Below are positions 37,401 to 48,300 of a stretch of 64,000 nucleotides of DNA, piece after piece (the first letter of the stretch is position 1; every line of letters begins with the position of its first letter). Both the position numbers and the translations under genes were made by a program. Origin of the DNA: Hetaerina americana (lineage: Eukaryota; Arthropoda; Insecta; Odonata; Calopterygidae). The notes under the pieces were generated by a model. That model searched no databases and was not told where the DNA came from. It saw only the letters and a list, made by a program, of their open reading frames with translations. The stretch spans positions 2,291,501-2,355,500 of the forward strand of contig JAKTNV010000017.1 in assembly GCA_022747635.1 (NCBI GenBank). Reading direction: 5' to 3'.

Positions 37401-38719
37401 AGGGTTCGCAGTTTTTTTAGCTAATCCACTAATTTGGGAAAACATGTTCATTTCATTTAAGTATGGACGATGAACCTCCTATGACCTCTAGTTTCTTCAT
37501 CCAGGCTTTCCCCGGTCATGTAACATCCATTATTCCTTAAGATGACTCGTAAAATCTTTGAGCGCAAGCTATACAGTATTTTTAGGCCTTCTGTATTGAC
37601 AGCCGCGAAAATTAACACCTTGGAGGAGGTCCAAGTGCGACTTATCCATTTTCCCTCTAAAACACGACGCCTTAAATAAACACCCTTTTTCAGAACTTAA
37701 AGTCTATAAATGAAACCTATTAACAGGCATTTCATGATAACTCTGTTTCGAAGTCACTAATATCGAAGAGTAGTAGTTCGAGTAATGTGCTCAACTTCGA
37801 ATTTACGCGATAATATAGGTATAATTATATACTTGAGGCTTCCTGTATAATTATATACTTGAGGCTTCATAAGATTCATCTTCAATGGCAGGAGATGTCG
37901 AATGAACGGGAATTCATGATGAAAATTAGAATAATCTCGATTACGTCTTCATGACCTGAAGTGAAGCGAACCTAAAGAACTGATTGGAGCGATAACTAGT
38001 CGTGCAGACACCTGCGAAAATATCTACTGAATGTCGGCACGCATTATTATTACACTTTCATGAGCTACCTCAGTTTCCAGGGAATATATTCAGTTTCTCT
38101 TCCTTCTGAAAAATAAAAATACATAAGGCTTGACAATACGTGGGACACCACCATTCGTCCTAGCACAGGTGTCAAAAATGACTAACATATATGAGTAACT
38201 TTTAAGGTTGCGGTACTTGACTGCACTATCAGAAACATTATCAATCACAATTTACTGCCAGAAACCTCAAAATAATCTAGCGACTATCCAATTAGTCAGA
38301 TATAAAACAATTAGAATCTACCAGTAATAAAATTAAGATTATACAATAACGATGGTGCTTCTTGGTAAATATTTGCGCATATAATCATTCATGTGATTAG
38401 TGAGCTAGCACTGTGTCTTAAAAAGCTCTTTATCCAAGTTTTGCCCACGCTAACTCACCTTAGCAAGGCTCAGTAATTACTTATATTAAATGCTTCCGTA
38501 TTCCCATTCTCCACAAACTTCCATACCCATTTACGCACTGGATACTCTCTGCTACGCTGTTTTAAGGAGCCCAAAACTGAAATAGCAGAACACACGAAAC
38601 GTTCGACGGATCTACTTCAGGGCCTTAGAACCAAACGACAGTTTCGTGACGGATGCGGCTTCCCGAGCCCGCTCAACTTTCATACAAAACAACGGAGTTC
38701 TTTCAGGAATTTATTTCGA
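37401..38719. other. AT-rich spacer
   Basis: Only the tandem duplication at 37820-37868 stands out. Confidence 0.55.
37820..37868. repeat. Tandem duplication of a 23-base unit
   Basis: The 23-base unit at 37820-37842 is repeated exactly at 37846-37868 after CTG (period 26). It contains a short AT palindrome. Confidence 0.95.
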
Positions 38720-39045
38720 GGGGCGACAGCGGAAGTGGGATGCTGTTTCATACCCTCCCACGCACGATGTGTTCACAGACGACTCGCAAATAAATACGAA
38801 CCCTTTTGGCGGTCGGTGACGGCAGACGAGCGGCTTATGGGGAGGAAGAGCGGAGGGGGGTGGGGAGCACGGGATAAAAATTCTGTGGGTGGGTTGATGG
38901 AGACATCAGGAGTCCGGTGGGGACGAGGCACTGGGGGATTGAGGAAGGGGGGCGGTGAGGGAGAGGCAGAGAAAAGCTGTAGGGGAAGGATGCCGCCAAC
39001 GAGGGGCTTCCCTGGGAAACTCGCACCAATGACGGAAGGGTGAAT
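38720..39045. other. CpG-rich, purine-rich patch
   Basis: This is a GC-rich, G-skewed patch. The 102-codon plus frame is glycine/arginine-rich and open because of composition. It is a possible promoter island, with no exon recognised. Confidence 0.4.
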
Positions 39046-39845
39046 GAAATCATACTTTAAGGCGAGCCTTCGGAGCAGAGGGAGAGAGAATGAGCGAGCG
39101 AGAGACTGAGATTGGAGCTTATATTGCGTTGGGAGATTTTAAGTCTTTTCGAAAAGAATCAAACCGCATGATTCAACGCAATTAATCGTGCATTCAGAGT
39201 ATCCGTTGGAAGAAATTTCTCATTCGTTCAGCTACAAAACCCCATCGTCACCTTCTGATCGGGGTGTACTCAGAGCTGGCCTTACCTTCGCTGACTAGGT
39301 GCGAAGCAATTTATGAATAGTATGAATGCGAGCATATCAATTAACATTTCAATTCACAAACCATACAATTTCGCAGGAGGATCATTTAATTTACTCCAAT
39401 AAAAATCATCAGCTCTCGCCAAGCGATTCCCAGGAAATCGGCGGTGAGATTACTGAATAAAAGTAGCGCCTTCGAACAACTACGAGTGCATTATCCAACT
39501 ATTGTTGATTCATGGAAGGCCTTCCCATGGCTTTCATTTGATGAATGTAAAATTTATGTAATACTCTGAAAGCAATTTTGACATTCATGGAGGATAGTTC
39601 CTAACTTCATCTTTTTAGCAATCCCTTTTCCCGCTACCTTCCTCGAGGATCTCTTAATATTTTGTTAGTTAATATTTTTGTCTTCCACGTCAACTTCTTA
39701 AAAAATGACCGTGGTCCCCTTAGTGAAGCAGGAACTATCTCATTTCACTAATATTAAAGTACAATACCCAAAAATGCTTTTCCAGGCTTAATAAAGTGAT
39801 CATGGTATCACGCATCACTTAGATGCATGAGCTAAAAATAAGCAA
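39046..39845. other. AT-rich spacer
   Basis: No gene or repeat partner was noticed. Confidence 0.55.
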
Positions 39846-39849
39846 CTAT

Positions 39850-40250
39850 TTTATTTATTAATTATCCTTTAAGTACAAAACTTTGTGGCTGGAGCATTCA
39901 CTATTCAATGCCAATTCCCTTATTCTCTGATAGTTATTCCTTCTCATATCCCTCTTTATTCCGTCCAACTGTTTCTCCCACGGTTTTTCTCGCAAAACAT
40001 TTCCTTCTAACAAGTCCCTGGCATATCAATCTTGCCCCAAGGCGTGCCTAATGCAATAAGGTATTTACTGTACAGTGCTCCAGAAAGCCCTTTCTAGAGA
40101 TGAATATTTTTATGAATGTAATATAGCCCTAGCTACATTTGCATATATGCATAGCCTACCTTCTCACATTTTAACTGCAGTTTTAATCTTCAGACTCCTA
40201 CCACAGCATCAAGTTTCAAAGGCCTCTGTGCTTTGACTACAAAAATCAGT
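39850..40250 (-). mobile_element. LINE fossil of a second lineage
   Basis: The minus strand reads AFET*C at about 40228-40205 and, in shifted frames, RSLKIKT. Nearer its end it reads LLEGNVLREKPWEKQLDGIK continuing RDMRRNNYQRIRELALN and stopping after KDN at about 39863. That order matches the C-terminal part of non-LTR reverse transcriptase ORFs of the RGRPRxxxLDxIKxDM..YQxxKELAxx type. It differs from the KTVIEGRxEG type of the other copies here. The YQRIRELALN stretch is open for about 50 codons. Confidence 0.65.
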
Positions 40251-41153
40251 AATCTGCAGTCAGCTTTTTAGCAGATGTTTTCACTCATAAAATAATTTAG
40301 TAAACGCAATTTCACAGATGGTTTTAATTGATTGACAATGGGCGCAAGAATGACATAAGTATTTACTTAGTACAGTAATCCACAGTAGTCTCCAACGTCG
40401 TGACCTCTTCACAACAACCCCTTTCAAATACACTAGCATGCTATTTCAATGCCATACATATTTTGATCCGAACGAGCTTTTCCTATTCCGTCTTTCATTC
40501 CTCCTCGTTCGTATTTTTTTCGTATGTACTATAAACCCAGCCGGCAACGAAGGATTCTTCCAAAACTTTTCCACCAACTTCCGCTCTTGAACCCCTTCTC
40601 CCAAAGAACGCTTTCGTGCATTTCCCCAGGTCCATTCTTACGTCTTCCATTTATTTTTGGGCAAAAACTCAAGTGTCTGGACAAAACCTGTGGTCTGGAT
40701 TCGTCGACCGCGAAAATAAAATCGTCACATTGTCCGTCACCCCTTCCGCTTCCCCGGACGGAAGATGTTTTCCGATGCATTCCCAAGTTTTTCCCCAGCA
40801 CCACCGAAGTCAATCTAAACCCGGAACCGATGCACGGAAATCAAATCCAACCCCGAAGTAGACGAATAACAAATTAATTAAACATCGGGACCGGCGGCGT
40901 GAGCCTTCGTCGTAGTGTAATGGGCCAGTGTGGAACGAGAACAACCACGCGCGCAAGCACCGACTGGCCGCTAAACTAACCTACACCGAAGTTAGTCAAG
41001 TTTCTCAAGTTCCCCACATTCCAGCTAAGAGAATCTACGTTTCTTTCCTTCGTTTCGCAGCATATACGGCTAAATATCGAAAAATGAATGAAACTATACA
41101 AGTTTCATTCATTTTTCTACCTGGGACATTTAGCAACGGGTTTGAAAACAAAA
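40251..41153. other. Mixed DNA, no gene supported
   Basis: Frames at 40524-40877 overlap on both strands without recognisable products. A CpG-rich patch lies at about 40885-40985. No repeat partner was found. Confidence 0.5.
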
Positions 41154-41155
41154 TA

Positions 41156-41188
41156 CGAGGGTCATCCGGAAAGTAGTACCCGTTCGTG
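41156..41188 (+). repeat. Left mariner terminal inverted repeat
   Basis: It pairs with 41874-41906: 30 bases match exactly from the outer end, then one mismatch, then two more matches. It is the binding site for the transposase's bipartite DNA-binding domain. Confidence 0.95.
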
Positions 41189-41316
41189 CCGCATGAAGTG
41201 CTGACGACGCGAGTAGCCGCTGGACGAGGTCAGATAGCTTCAGTGGCTTGTCTGCCTTCTCTGAGCCAAGTTGCGTGACGCTAGCATTGCCTGTGTTGTT
41301 TCTGTGATTGTTTACA

Positions 41317-41809
41317 ATGTTTAAAAAAATTGAGAACGCCGCCAGTTGTGAAGTGAGGGCAGTGATTAAATTCCTCAATGCAAGAAACGTTCGCCCATGT
41401 GATATTCATCGCCAATTAAAGGAGGTGTATGGAGACAATGTAATGGACGAGTCGTCTGTTCGGCGGTGGTGTCGCAACTTCAACATGGGGAGGGGGAACA
41501 CACACGACGATGAGCGTTCGGAGAGACCGTCTGTCATTACAGACCAACTGGTGAGCTCAGTTGACGAATTCGTGAGGAACGATCGGCGCGTCACAATTGA
41601 TGACATCTGTGAGCATTTTCCCAATGTTTCTCGAACAATTGTTCATGAAATTGTTATACACCATCTGCATTATGCAAAAATTTGTGCAAGATGGGTCCCT
41701 CGCGTATCTCAATGAGCTGGCGGCGAAGGACTATGCAGCAGGAATACAGAAACTTGTCACACGTTATGACAAATGCCTTAATTTGCTTGGAGATTATGTT
41801 GAGAAGTAG
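41317..41809 (+). pseudogene. Mariner transposase, N-terminus fused to C-terminal tail
   Basis: The ATG at 41317 opens MFKKIENAASCEVRAV. An in-frame TTG lies nine bases upstream, but ATG is the natural start. The N-terminal part carries a first helix-turn-helix (IHRQLKEVYGD...SSVRRWCRNF), then a second (VTIDDICEHFPNVSRTIVHE), and reaches KICARWVPR, the linker region before the catalytic domain. It stops at 41715. In another frame, about 41705-41806, the sequence reads YLNELAAKDYAAGIQKLVTR and ends in LNLLGDYVEK, the usual mariner C-terminus. The join lies near 41700-41710, so the whole catalytic domain is deleted and the frame is shifted. The product could bind inverted repeats but not cut DNA. 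Confidence 0.9.
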
Positions 41810-41873
41810 TTTAAAGTATCCTCTTTCAAATAAAATTTTTTATGTTTGTTAATATTTACTTTTGTCTTTATTT

Positions 41874-41906
41874 CATGAACGGGTACTACTTTCCGGATGA
41901 CCCTCG
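41874..41906 (-). repeat. Right mariner terminal inverted repeat
   Basis: Inverted copy of 41156-41188 with a single mismatch. The next two bases are the TA duplication. Confidence 0.95.
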
Positions 41907-41908
41907 TA

Positions 41909-42498
41909 CTTGTTGTACGCAATAGTTGCCCAAGAATGCATGAAAATATTTTCAATTCTTTTATTTAAATTGATTTAAAAATAAAATTTTGGATAAATTC
42001 TCCCCGGAAGTCATTTTTGCTCCGGAAAAATTGTGACGCCAGCTTTCAAGAAAAGCATCTCACGATTAACTAAAACCCTAGAAGAATATTTCAAATAACT
42101 TAAAAATCCTAGGTTCAGTATCAAATGTGAATTCGATAGTTCCAAAGGGTGTTGCTTGAGGAGTAGAATTCGATGTGGTCATGGCAAGGACCGCTGTTCG
42201 TAACAATAAGAGAGTAACCTTTAGTATTACGCCTACGAGAGAAAATAATCGCAGGATTTCGCGTTTGAATGTGTATTTGGCCAATGCGGCTCGTCTCTTT
42301 ATTTTGGCTATGCGTGCCACGAAACGCACTGTTCCTATCCTTTATGATGTTGTATGATCGCTTTCCTACTCTCCTGTCCTCTTTGTGTGTCGTCTATTTC
42401 TCCTTTGGTGGAAGAAACAGCTCCCTAATGTCATCTCTTGGCCAAAGAATCGGGGCACTCGGTTACATGAAACCCCGCAGATTTCTATGTAAATAACG
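41909..42498. other. AT-rich spacer
   Basis: Short frames on both strands near 42078-42496 match nothing. No repeat partner was noticed. Confidence 0.55.
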
Positions 42499-42720
42499 TT
42501 TCCTCAATTGGTCAAGTGGTTAGCGCATCGTCCCGGTAAGTCGAGAGATCCGGTGTTCAAGTCCCGGTCAAGGAAATATATTTGCGTTGTGAACTGCTCG
42601 ATTCCGCCTTCTCCACCTCTCCTGTGTTCGTCCTACATCAACCCTGAAGGTTAATTAAATAAGGCAAGGCTTGCGTATCAAAGGCGGCTCAGCACTATAA
42701 TTCCCAGGGTTAAGGAGTAC
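42499..42720 (+). repeat. tRNA-like SINE head with preserved acceptor pairing (type D)
   Basis: TTTCCT (42499-42504) pairs with AGGAAA (42571-42576), the distance of a tRNA acceptor stem. Between them are a clear A box (TGGTCAAGTGGTTAGCGCA, 42509-42527) and a B-box-like GTGTTCAAGTCCC (about 42553-42565). The anticodon stem does not pair well, so it is not a working tRNA. Downstream sequence to about 42720 may be the SINE body. The 3' end is uncertain. Confidence 0.65.
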
Positions 42721-43471
42721 AAAGAATGATACGATGGCATACCAATCAATAATTTATCTTTTTAGCTTGCAACTGGTGTTAATTACGTTAAAAATATTCA
42801 CATAAAATAATTACTACATAAAGTTTGAAGGCAATAACGGCTCTGTTTTTCTTTAAAAAATATATAGCGTCAGACAATAATCGTAAACAAACAAAGTTTT
42901 TAAAGCAAAAATCCCCTTTGTTTATCCTCACCCAGGCTCAAATATACATTTCATAACTCTCACGTTCCTACTATTGGCATTTGTAATTTACGACTCGCAT
43001 ATCTCAGGAGATCTCGAAGTGATGTGTGAATGAGTTAGAAGCCAGTGATCAGACAAGCCATGGTCTTGAGGAATAAAATCAAGAAAAATGTGTCCGGTTG
43101 CTGTTGATATTACGGGGACCCGATTCGATATCTATGAGCAAAAAAAAACTCTAGTGCCCTCGATCCTTTCTTATACTTACTTTCTTGACCAAGAAACAAT
43201 CACGAAATATGTTGAATTATCAAGAGAACCAATAAGATCGTTAACCGTTTCTTTCTAAACCAATATCACAACCATATATCGGCAATCGTATCCGACTAAG
43301 CATACATGTGTGAACCATTATACGAGTATTTTGACACTATCATAAAACGCACTTTTTTCAATAGTTCATACACAATCAATGAAACTAATGAGAATTTTAC
43401 TCGAGTTCATACGTATTTTAAAATGAACAACGTGGTTAAACTAATTTATTGAGCTATTCCAAAAAGTTGAT
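42721..43471. other. AT-rich spacer
   Basis: No feature recognised. Confidence 0.55.
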
Positions 43472-43678
43472 ACTTTCGTAAACTTCCAAAGAAACTGCGG
43501 GAAATGCCGCAACAGTAACTTTTAACTGAGTCATCCGCTAATGTGCATTTCAATGCAAAAATTTCAGAGTGTAAAAATCATTCCCCTTGACTGGGATACG
43601 AAGTCAAGGCGACTGGGATCACAGTCAAGGCGAATGATTTTTACACTCTGAAATTTTTGCATTGAGACTTTCGTAAAC
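43472..43678 (+). repeat. Foldback repeat, best copy, with 12-bp direct repeats
   Basis: The 12-mer ACTTTCGTAAAC occurs at 43472-43483 and again at 43667-43678, consistent with a target-site duplication. The 183-bp body starts TTCCAAAGAAACTGCGGG. It contains a small GCGGGAAATGCCGC hairpin and GAGTCATCCGCTAA, and ends in a long hairpin whose 43-base arms (43551-43593 and 43622-43664) differ at one position. The 28-base spacer repeats pieces of the arm end (AGTCAAGGCGACTGGGAT). No coding capacity. The class is unknown; the 12-bp duplication fits retroposition better than most DNA transposons. Confidence 0.85.
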
Positions 43679-44492
43679 CTTACATAACAACAATCCGCGC
43701 ACTTATTCACTAAAATTCATTGTTCGCGGTGAAAAATTTAGGACCATTCAAAAGATTTGTGAACTATCATTTTCACGAACTGTAGGCAATAACATTAAGT
43801 CTGTTCTTGGGAATAACCACTCAAGCAAGACTTTCTCAATTCTCTCACTTTCACAATATTTTCAATGATCGTCTACTGTTAGTAATCGCGTTCAAGTTTT
43901 ATCAAAATTACCCTGAAATTCCTTCTAGGACCACTTCATATAGCGCGCAAATAATAACTTTGCAAGAAGGCCATATGCATGCTTTTTGCTCAGGTCTTTT
44001 CAACTCGCTAAAAGACGTACATTTTCCAGGCAAATCACACGGCCTTGGAGAATTAACAACGAATAAAATGTCTCTGACTCATTTTGTATTGTTTCCCAGG
44101 ATTAGAGATGTGGTGTTTCAAATCTCTGCCCAAAACCGCCAAGTTCTAATTTTCTTAAATTAACGACATTTAAGAAGCTGCTGTCTTACTTACCACATCA
44201 TCTTTCACACACTAACCAACAATAGCAGGAAAAACTTTGGCATATTTTTTTTATAATTTTGGAAAAGCTTACAGCGAAAAAATCAAACTAATTATCAGCA
44301 TGTTAGGACACAATAAACAACAGCGTCTATAACTTCAAAAGTAAACACTACACAAATTATTTAAATTATAACAAGTTTTCGAGCATATTTTAATTTTTAT
44401 TATTGCAATTTGATATAAAAAATTACGGACCTGAATTAGAGTATGTTGCTGGATTGTGTTTTGCTAGGAGTCACAAAATATTTATTTGGTAG
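43679..44492. other. AT-rich DNA with a chance-like open frame
   Basis: A 118-codon plus frame (43807-44163) has no recognisable domain or splice context and is not called. No other feature. Confidence 0.5.
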
Positions 44493-44532
44493 TCCAAAAA
44501 ACCTACCTTAACCGGTAGATTACCTCATAATA
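44493..44532 (+). mobile_element. Very short LINE 3' end
   Basis: It carries CCAAAAAACCTACC then GGTAGATTACCTCATAAT, the same terminal hairpin and tail as the longer LINE copies, preserved over about 40 bp. It is an extremely 5'-truncated insertion. Confidence 0.65.
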
Positions 44533-45657
44533 TCAATTTAATACAAAAATTACGACCATTGTATGAAAGAGATTTAAGTTCCTATACCATATATTGAACT
44601 GAATTAGGGTGGAAATTAATCGCTCTTGTAAATCTTCACAACTTTCATAAAATATTAAAAGCAAAAAGTAAAGTTTGTTGCATACACACCTCGACGGGTT
44701 TGATCAGTCACCGTTCATGAAACGTCATCGTAGAATGGTCAAAATCCCCATATTTTTAGCCTAAGCTGAACCATGAAACCACAATGTTTTTATTCGCAAC
44801 TATCAAGAGATAATACAAAGTCGAGACTATTATTAGATAATAAACAAAGTAATTCAAATAAAATTCGCATAAATTGACCTAAAATTCGAACTACGATTGA
44901 TTTCCCTGCCGATGATTCGAACTGTTTGCAAGGGAAAGTGGTACGGAGCCAGTTTCCGAAAAACAAGTTAGCTCAGAAAATCACCCGCATTTGAATTCTC
45001 ACGGATATCGTTTGAGAAGTTCTACGAGAAAGAGTTTATAAGGCCGCCTATTTTTTCCTATGAGTTTGACACCAATACGAGCCAGAAACAAGTGAAGGGT
45101 GACTTAGTGGTTGATAATAAAAGAACTGTGGCTGTGAGCATTTTAAGCACGCAGCAATGTCACACGAATGGAAATAGACCCCTGAGTTACCACTCCACGG
45201 ACATTGTCATTCTCCATGAGGAATTTCCTTGTCCTTACCGCAGCAAATATGACGATAAGCCGAGTAAAATTTCCATGAAGTTGCATCGCATGAAAAGACG
45301 ACCTGGAAACAAGTGGCATACGAATAGACTTTTCTCGGAAGAAATTTGGTACGACAATGATGCCCGAGTGAAACACCCTTTGCATGCAAGAAATTTTCTG
45401 GCTTTAAATATCAACTGTATATAACACTATTTTATAGATGCATTAAATTTCGTGATAGTCTTAGCCTATTTTATACCTACTAATCTTTCACACCATTCTC
45501 TAATTGTAGCTTCCAAACAGGGAGGCAGACAAGGGGTAATAAAATGAAAATCCACGATGTGGCGTGCTATAATGGAAAAATATTCTTTTCTCACCTAAGT
45601 GCTAAGGCACATGGCTAAAAATAATCTAATTTAATGCAACAATTAAACAATTCAATC
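44533..45657. other. AT-rich spacer
   Basis: A 110-codon plus frame (45092-45424) has no recognisable domain. No repeat partner. Confidence 0.5.
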
Positions 45658-45700
45658 GTTAAAAGTTACTGTTGCGGCATCTCCCGCAGTTTCTTTGGAA
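45658..45700 (-). repeat. Foldback family, 5' fragment
   Basis: The minus strand reads TTCCAAAGAAACTGCGGGAG then ATGCCGCAACAGTAACTTTT, the exact start of the family. Only the first 43 bases or so are present and the hairpin half is missing. Confidence 0.75.
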
Positions 45701-46940
45701 TTCATCTAATTTACTTAAAAACTGAGCCGAAAGATATTTGGACAGTGGTGGAACATTATGCCGATGAGTGACAAAAAACCACATATAATATAGTGATTTT
45801 ACAGTGAAGTTCTATTGCTCGGAGATACACAATGAATGCTTTCTCGAAGCCGTGGGCATTGAAGTTCTTCTATTAACAAAAAAGATGAAAGGTTCCTAAC
45901 AACAGTTTTCCTCTTCCTTCGGATACTTGAAATGGAAATTTTTGAATGGGTTTGTAGTAAAGAATGGATGGAAATAGAGGCATCAACAGTAACAGAAATT
46001 CCCAATCGTATTAAATAACTCGTTTATTGTCAAGCGTCTTCTTCATTCTAGCATTACGATGTGGCAGCGATTCTACCTCGAACTCCCTGTCTCCGGGTGC
46101 GAGTTCCCCAACCTCCAGCTCCATCCTCCGAGGTCGTAGCCCCCAACCCACGCATCTTCCGTCCCACTCCACACAGATTCACCGTTGCCGGCAAAACCCG
46201 AAAGTCTACAACGCACCAACTTCGGAATTTTTCCAACAAACTGACGACACGTTCGACAACTCTGTACCCTCACATTTAAATTTTATTTTAAAATACTTGA
46301 AATAATTAAAAATAATTGTAGTTTGACAAAGAGCCTTGGAACTATTTTCGTCACGACGTTGATTAATGCTGATATGGATGCCTGAGAAATTGTTTGCACA
46401 TTTTGTAACCATTCTTGACTTTTGAAATGGTGGAAAAAAACTTTCTTAAAAGAAAAAGGTAAAGAATTAAAAAATATAAGCCAAAGAATTTTTCATGGCC
46501 AATCAAGGATAAATAAAAGTTAAAGCACCAAGAGATAGACCAAGGGACAAATACATGTACCAAGAAAATAAGGATATTAGATTGAAAATCTGCCACGGTA
46601 TGAGAGATTTAGAATGAAAATGGGAAGAGGGAACGTATTCAGCCGACAAATCTTGATGGACATACTGATGATGAAAAGCGATGAGGAAATAAAAAAATAC
46701 ATTAAGAGACAAGTTTTAACCGTCCAAGCTTCAGTGAAACTAAAACAGAAGAAGGCAAAAAACAACCGTCCCCATAGTAAAATACAGGGTGCGACTTTTA
46801 CTATTTCCCTTTTACGGACTTAAGCATATGTCCAGCTTTCTGTTGCTATTTAACACCCTTGGATAAATATTCATTGATTGCAGATATATCGGAAGTTTAA
46901 CACCTAACACCGTTATCATGAAACTTGTCATCCGATTGAA
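45701..46940. other. AT-rich DNA with a small CpG patch
   Basis: A CpG-containing patch at about 46050-46200 has open frames on both strands with no known product. The rest is AT-rich and lysine-coding by composition. Confidence 0.5.
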
Positions 46941-46943
46941 ATA

Positions 46944-47600
46944 TATTATTAGGTAATCTACCGGTTAAGGTAGGTTTTGGATGGACACAACTACCGAATT
47001 AATATTTTGTGGTACCTAATAAAAGACAACCCAACACCCTACTTTACAACAAGTCCCTCTTCATCTCTAGGTACTTCCTTCCCCATTTCATCCCATCCAA
47101 CATCCCTATCCCATTCCTGCCCATTCTTCGTTTGCCTAACATTATCCCCTCTATTTCAGTCTTCAACATCCCACTGCTGATCAATACGCCCTTCATCCAT
47201 TTTTCCTGCCTACTTATAATTTCCCCTAACAATCCCCTCTCCTCTCCCACCACACCTAGCACTTTCTCATATATTTTCCTTTCGGTCCATTTCACCTTCT
47301 CCGCACCCACATTTCAAAAGCCTCCCATCTTCGTCTATTCTCCTGCTGCAGTGACCATGTTTCCGCACCGTACATAACCTCGCTCCATGTCAAAGTTTTG
47401 ACGAGTCTTTTCCTAACATTCTTATTCAACGTCCCTGTCATCAACTCTCCTTCCTGCATGTGAAAACCTCTTTGCCTACTGCAATTCTTCTCCTTACGTC
47501 CCTACTACTTTGACCACGCTGGTCCAAAACATTTCCGAGACACGTAAACCTCCACCTGCTCTAGTTTTGCTATTAATGACACCAGTTGTTTTTTTGTGAA
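46944..47600 (-). mobile_element. LINE 3' portion, best-preserved copy of the main family
   Basis: Read on the minus strand, frames encode ELMTGTLNKNVRKRLVKTL, then VMYGAETWSLQQENRRRWEA, FEMWVRRRW and KVKWTERKIYEKVLGVVGEE. These are followed by RGLLGEIISRQEKWMKG, LKTEIEGIMLGKRRMGRN and a stop at about 47044. That is the thumb-to-C-terminus order of a non-LTR reverse transcriptase ORF, which would copy RNA at a nicked target in the nucleus. A 3' untranslated region of about 90 bases ends in the hairpin CTACC-TTAACC-GGTAG (46957-46972) and a short ATTAGG/AATA-rich tail. Frameshifts between blocks show it is dead, and it is 5'-truncated at about 47600. The clade is not assigned. Confidence 0.85.
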
Positions 47601-47699
47601 AGCTTGATATAATAATCAGCATTGAAAGGACTAAAAGATAAACGACTGACAGAGTTCAACTATCCTCATATTATTCGGCGAGGTCAAGCAGGGAGAATT

Positions 47700-48300
47700 C
47701 GTTATGTGAAGCAGCGGTCCCGGGCCACTCCTGCCAAAGCCCCTTAATGGTAGACGCACTCAAAGTGCCTCACTCGCGTTTTCTTCATGGGCACTGGAAA
47801 ACCATACACGATGGGAACCCATTCCTGAGAGAAGCATCCGGGGCCGTGGCCGGGCATGCCTCGTCCCTTGTCAAGAACATAAAAGTCTAAGAGGCGGAGA
47901 GGCCCCGATAAAAAGGCCGAGGGAAATGAAAGGGGGTGTGCCGCCCGAGGGACTTCTCCAGATGATAGGTGTGCTGCCCAACCGGCGTTCATAAAGGGGT
48001 GTGCAGCGACGTTGCAACGCTCGATTTAAGTACGACACACTGGGAGAGGAAGGACAAGACGACGAGCAGTCGCGGACGTCGTGGCAACACGGCTTCGCAC
48101 CCCCCTCCATTCCCTTTCTTTTAAGACTCCGACGCTGCCTCCCATCATTTCGAGTCGCCCTCCGCAATCTTCTCCTCTGTGGCAGAGTTGGTGTACCTAG
48201 AGCACACTTCTCCCTCACCTCCATGGAGGGATTCCCCGAGTTTATTTTGGTATCCACCCCACGGGCGTTCAGGTCTCCACTTAATAAGGTCATAGAAGAC
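47700..48300. other. CpG-rich island
   Basis: This GC/CpG-rich block contains two AT-rich motifs resembling weak TATA boxes (GATAAAAAGG, about 47908; TCATAAAGG, about 47990). A plus frame 48001-48348 remains open to a CAC|GTAAGT donor-like site, but its product is unrecognised. It is a candidate promoter plus unknown first exon, with low certainty. Confidence 0.4.

Larger units (their letters stand above)
41156..41906 (+). mobile_element. Internally deleted mariner transposon (751 bp)
   Basis: Terminal inverted repeats of about 33 bp start CGAGGGTCATCCGGAAAGTA and match with one mismatch. The element is flanked by TA on both sides (41154-41155 and 41907-41908), the Tc1/mariner target duplication. 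Full mariners are about 1.3 kb, so roughly half is missing. Inside is the transposase N-terminus joined to its extreme C-terminus, with the catalytic DDD centre gone. The ends look intact, so it could be mobilised only by a transposase made elsewhere. The near-identical inverted repeats argue for modest age. Confidence 0.95.

Noticed and set aside
43807..44163. 118-codon open frame as a gene
   Set aside because: No recognisable domain, no splice or promoter context; length is within chance for a 64-kb window searched in six frames.
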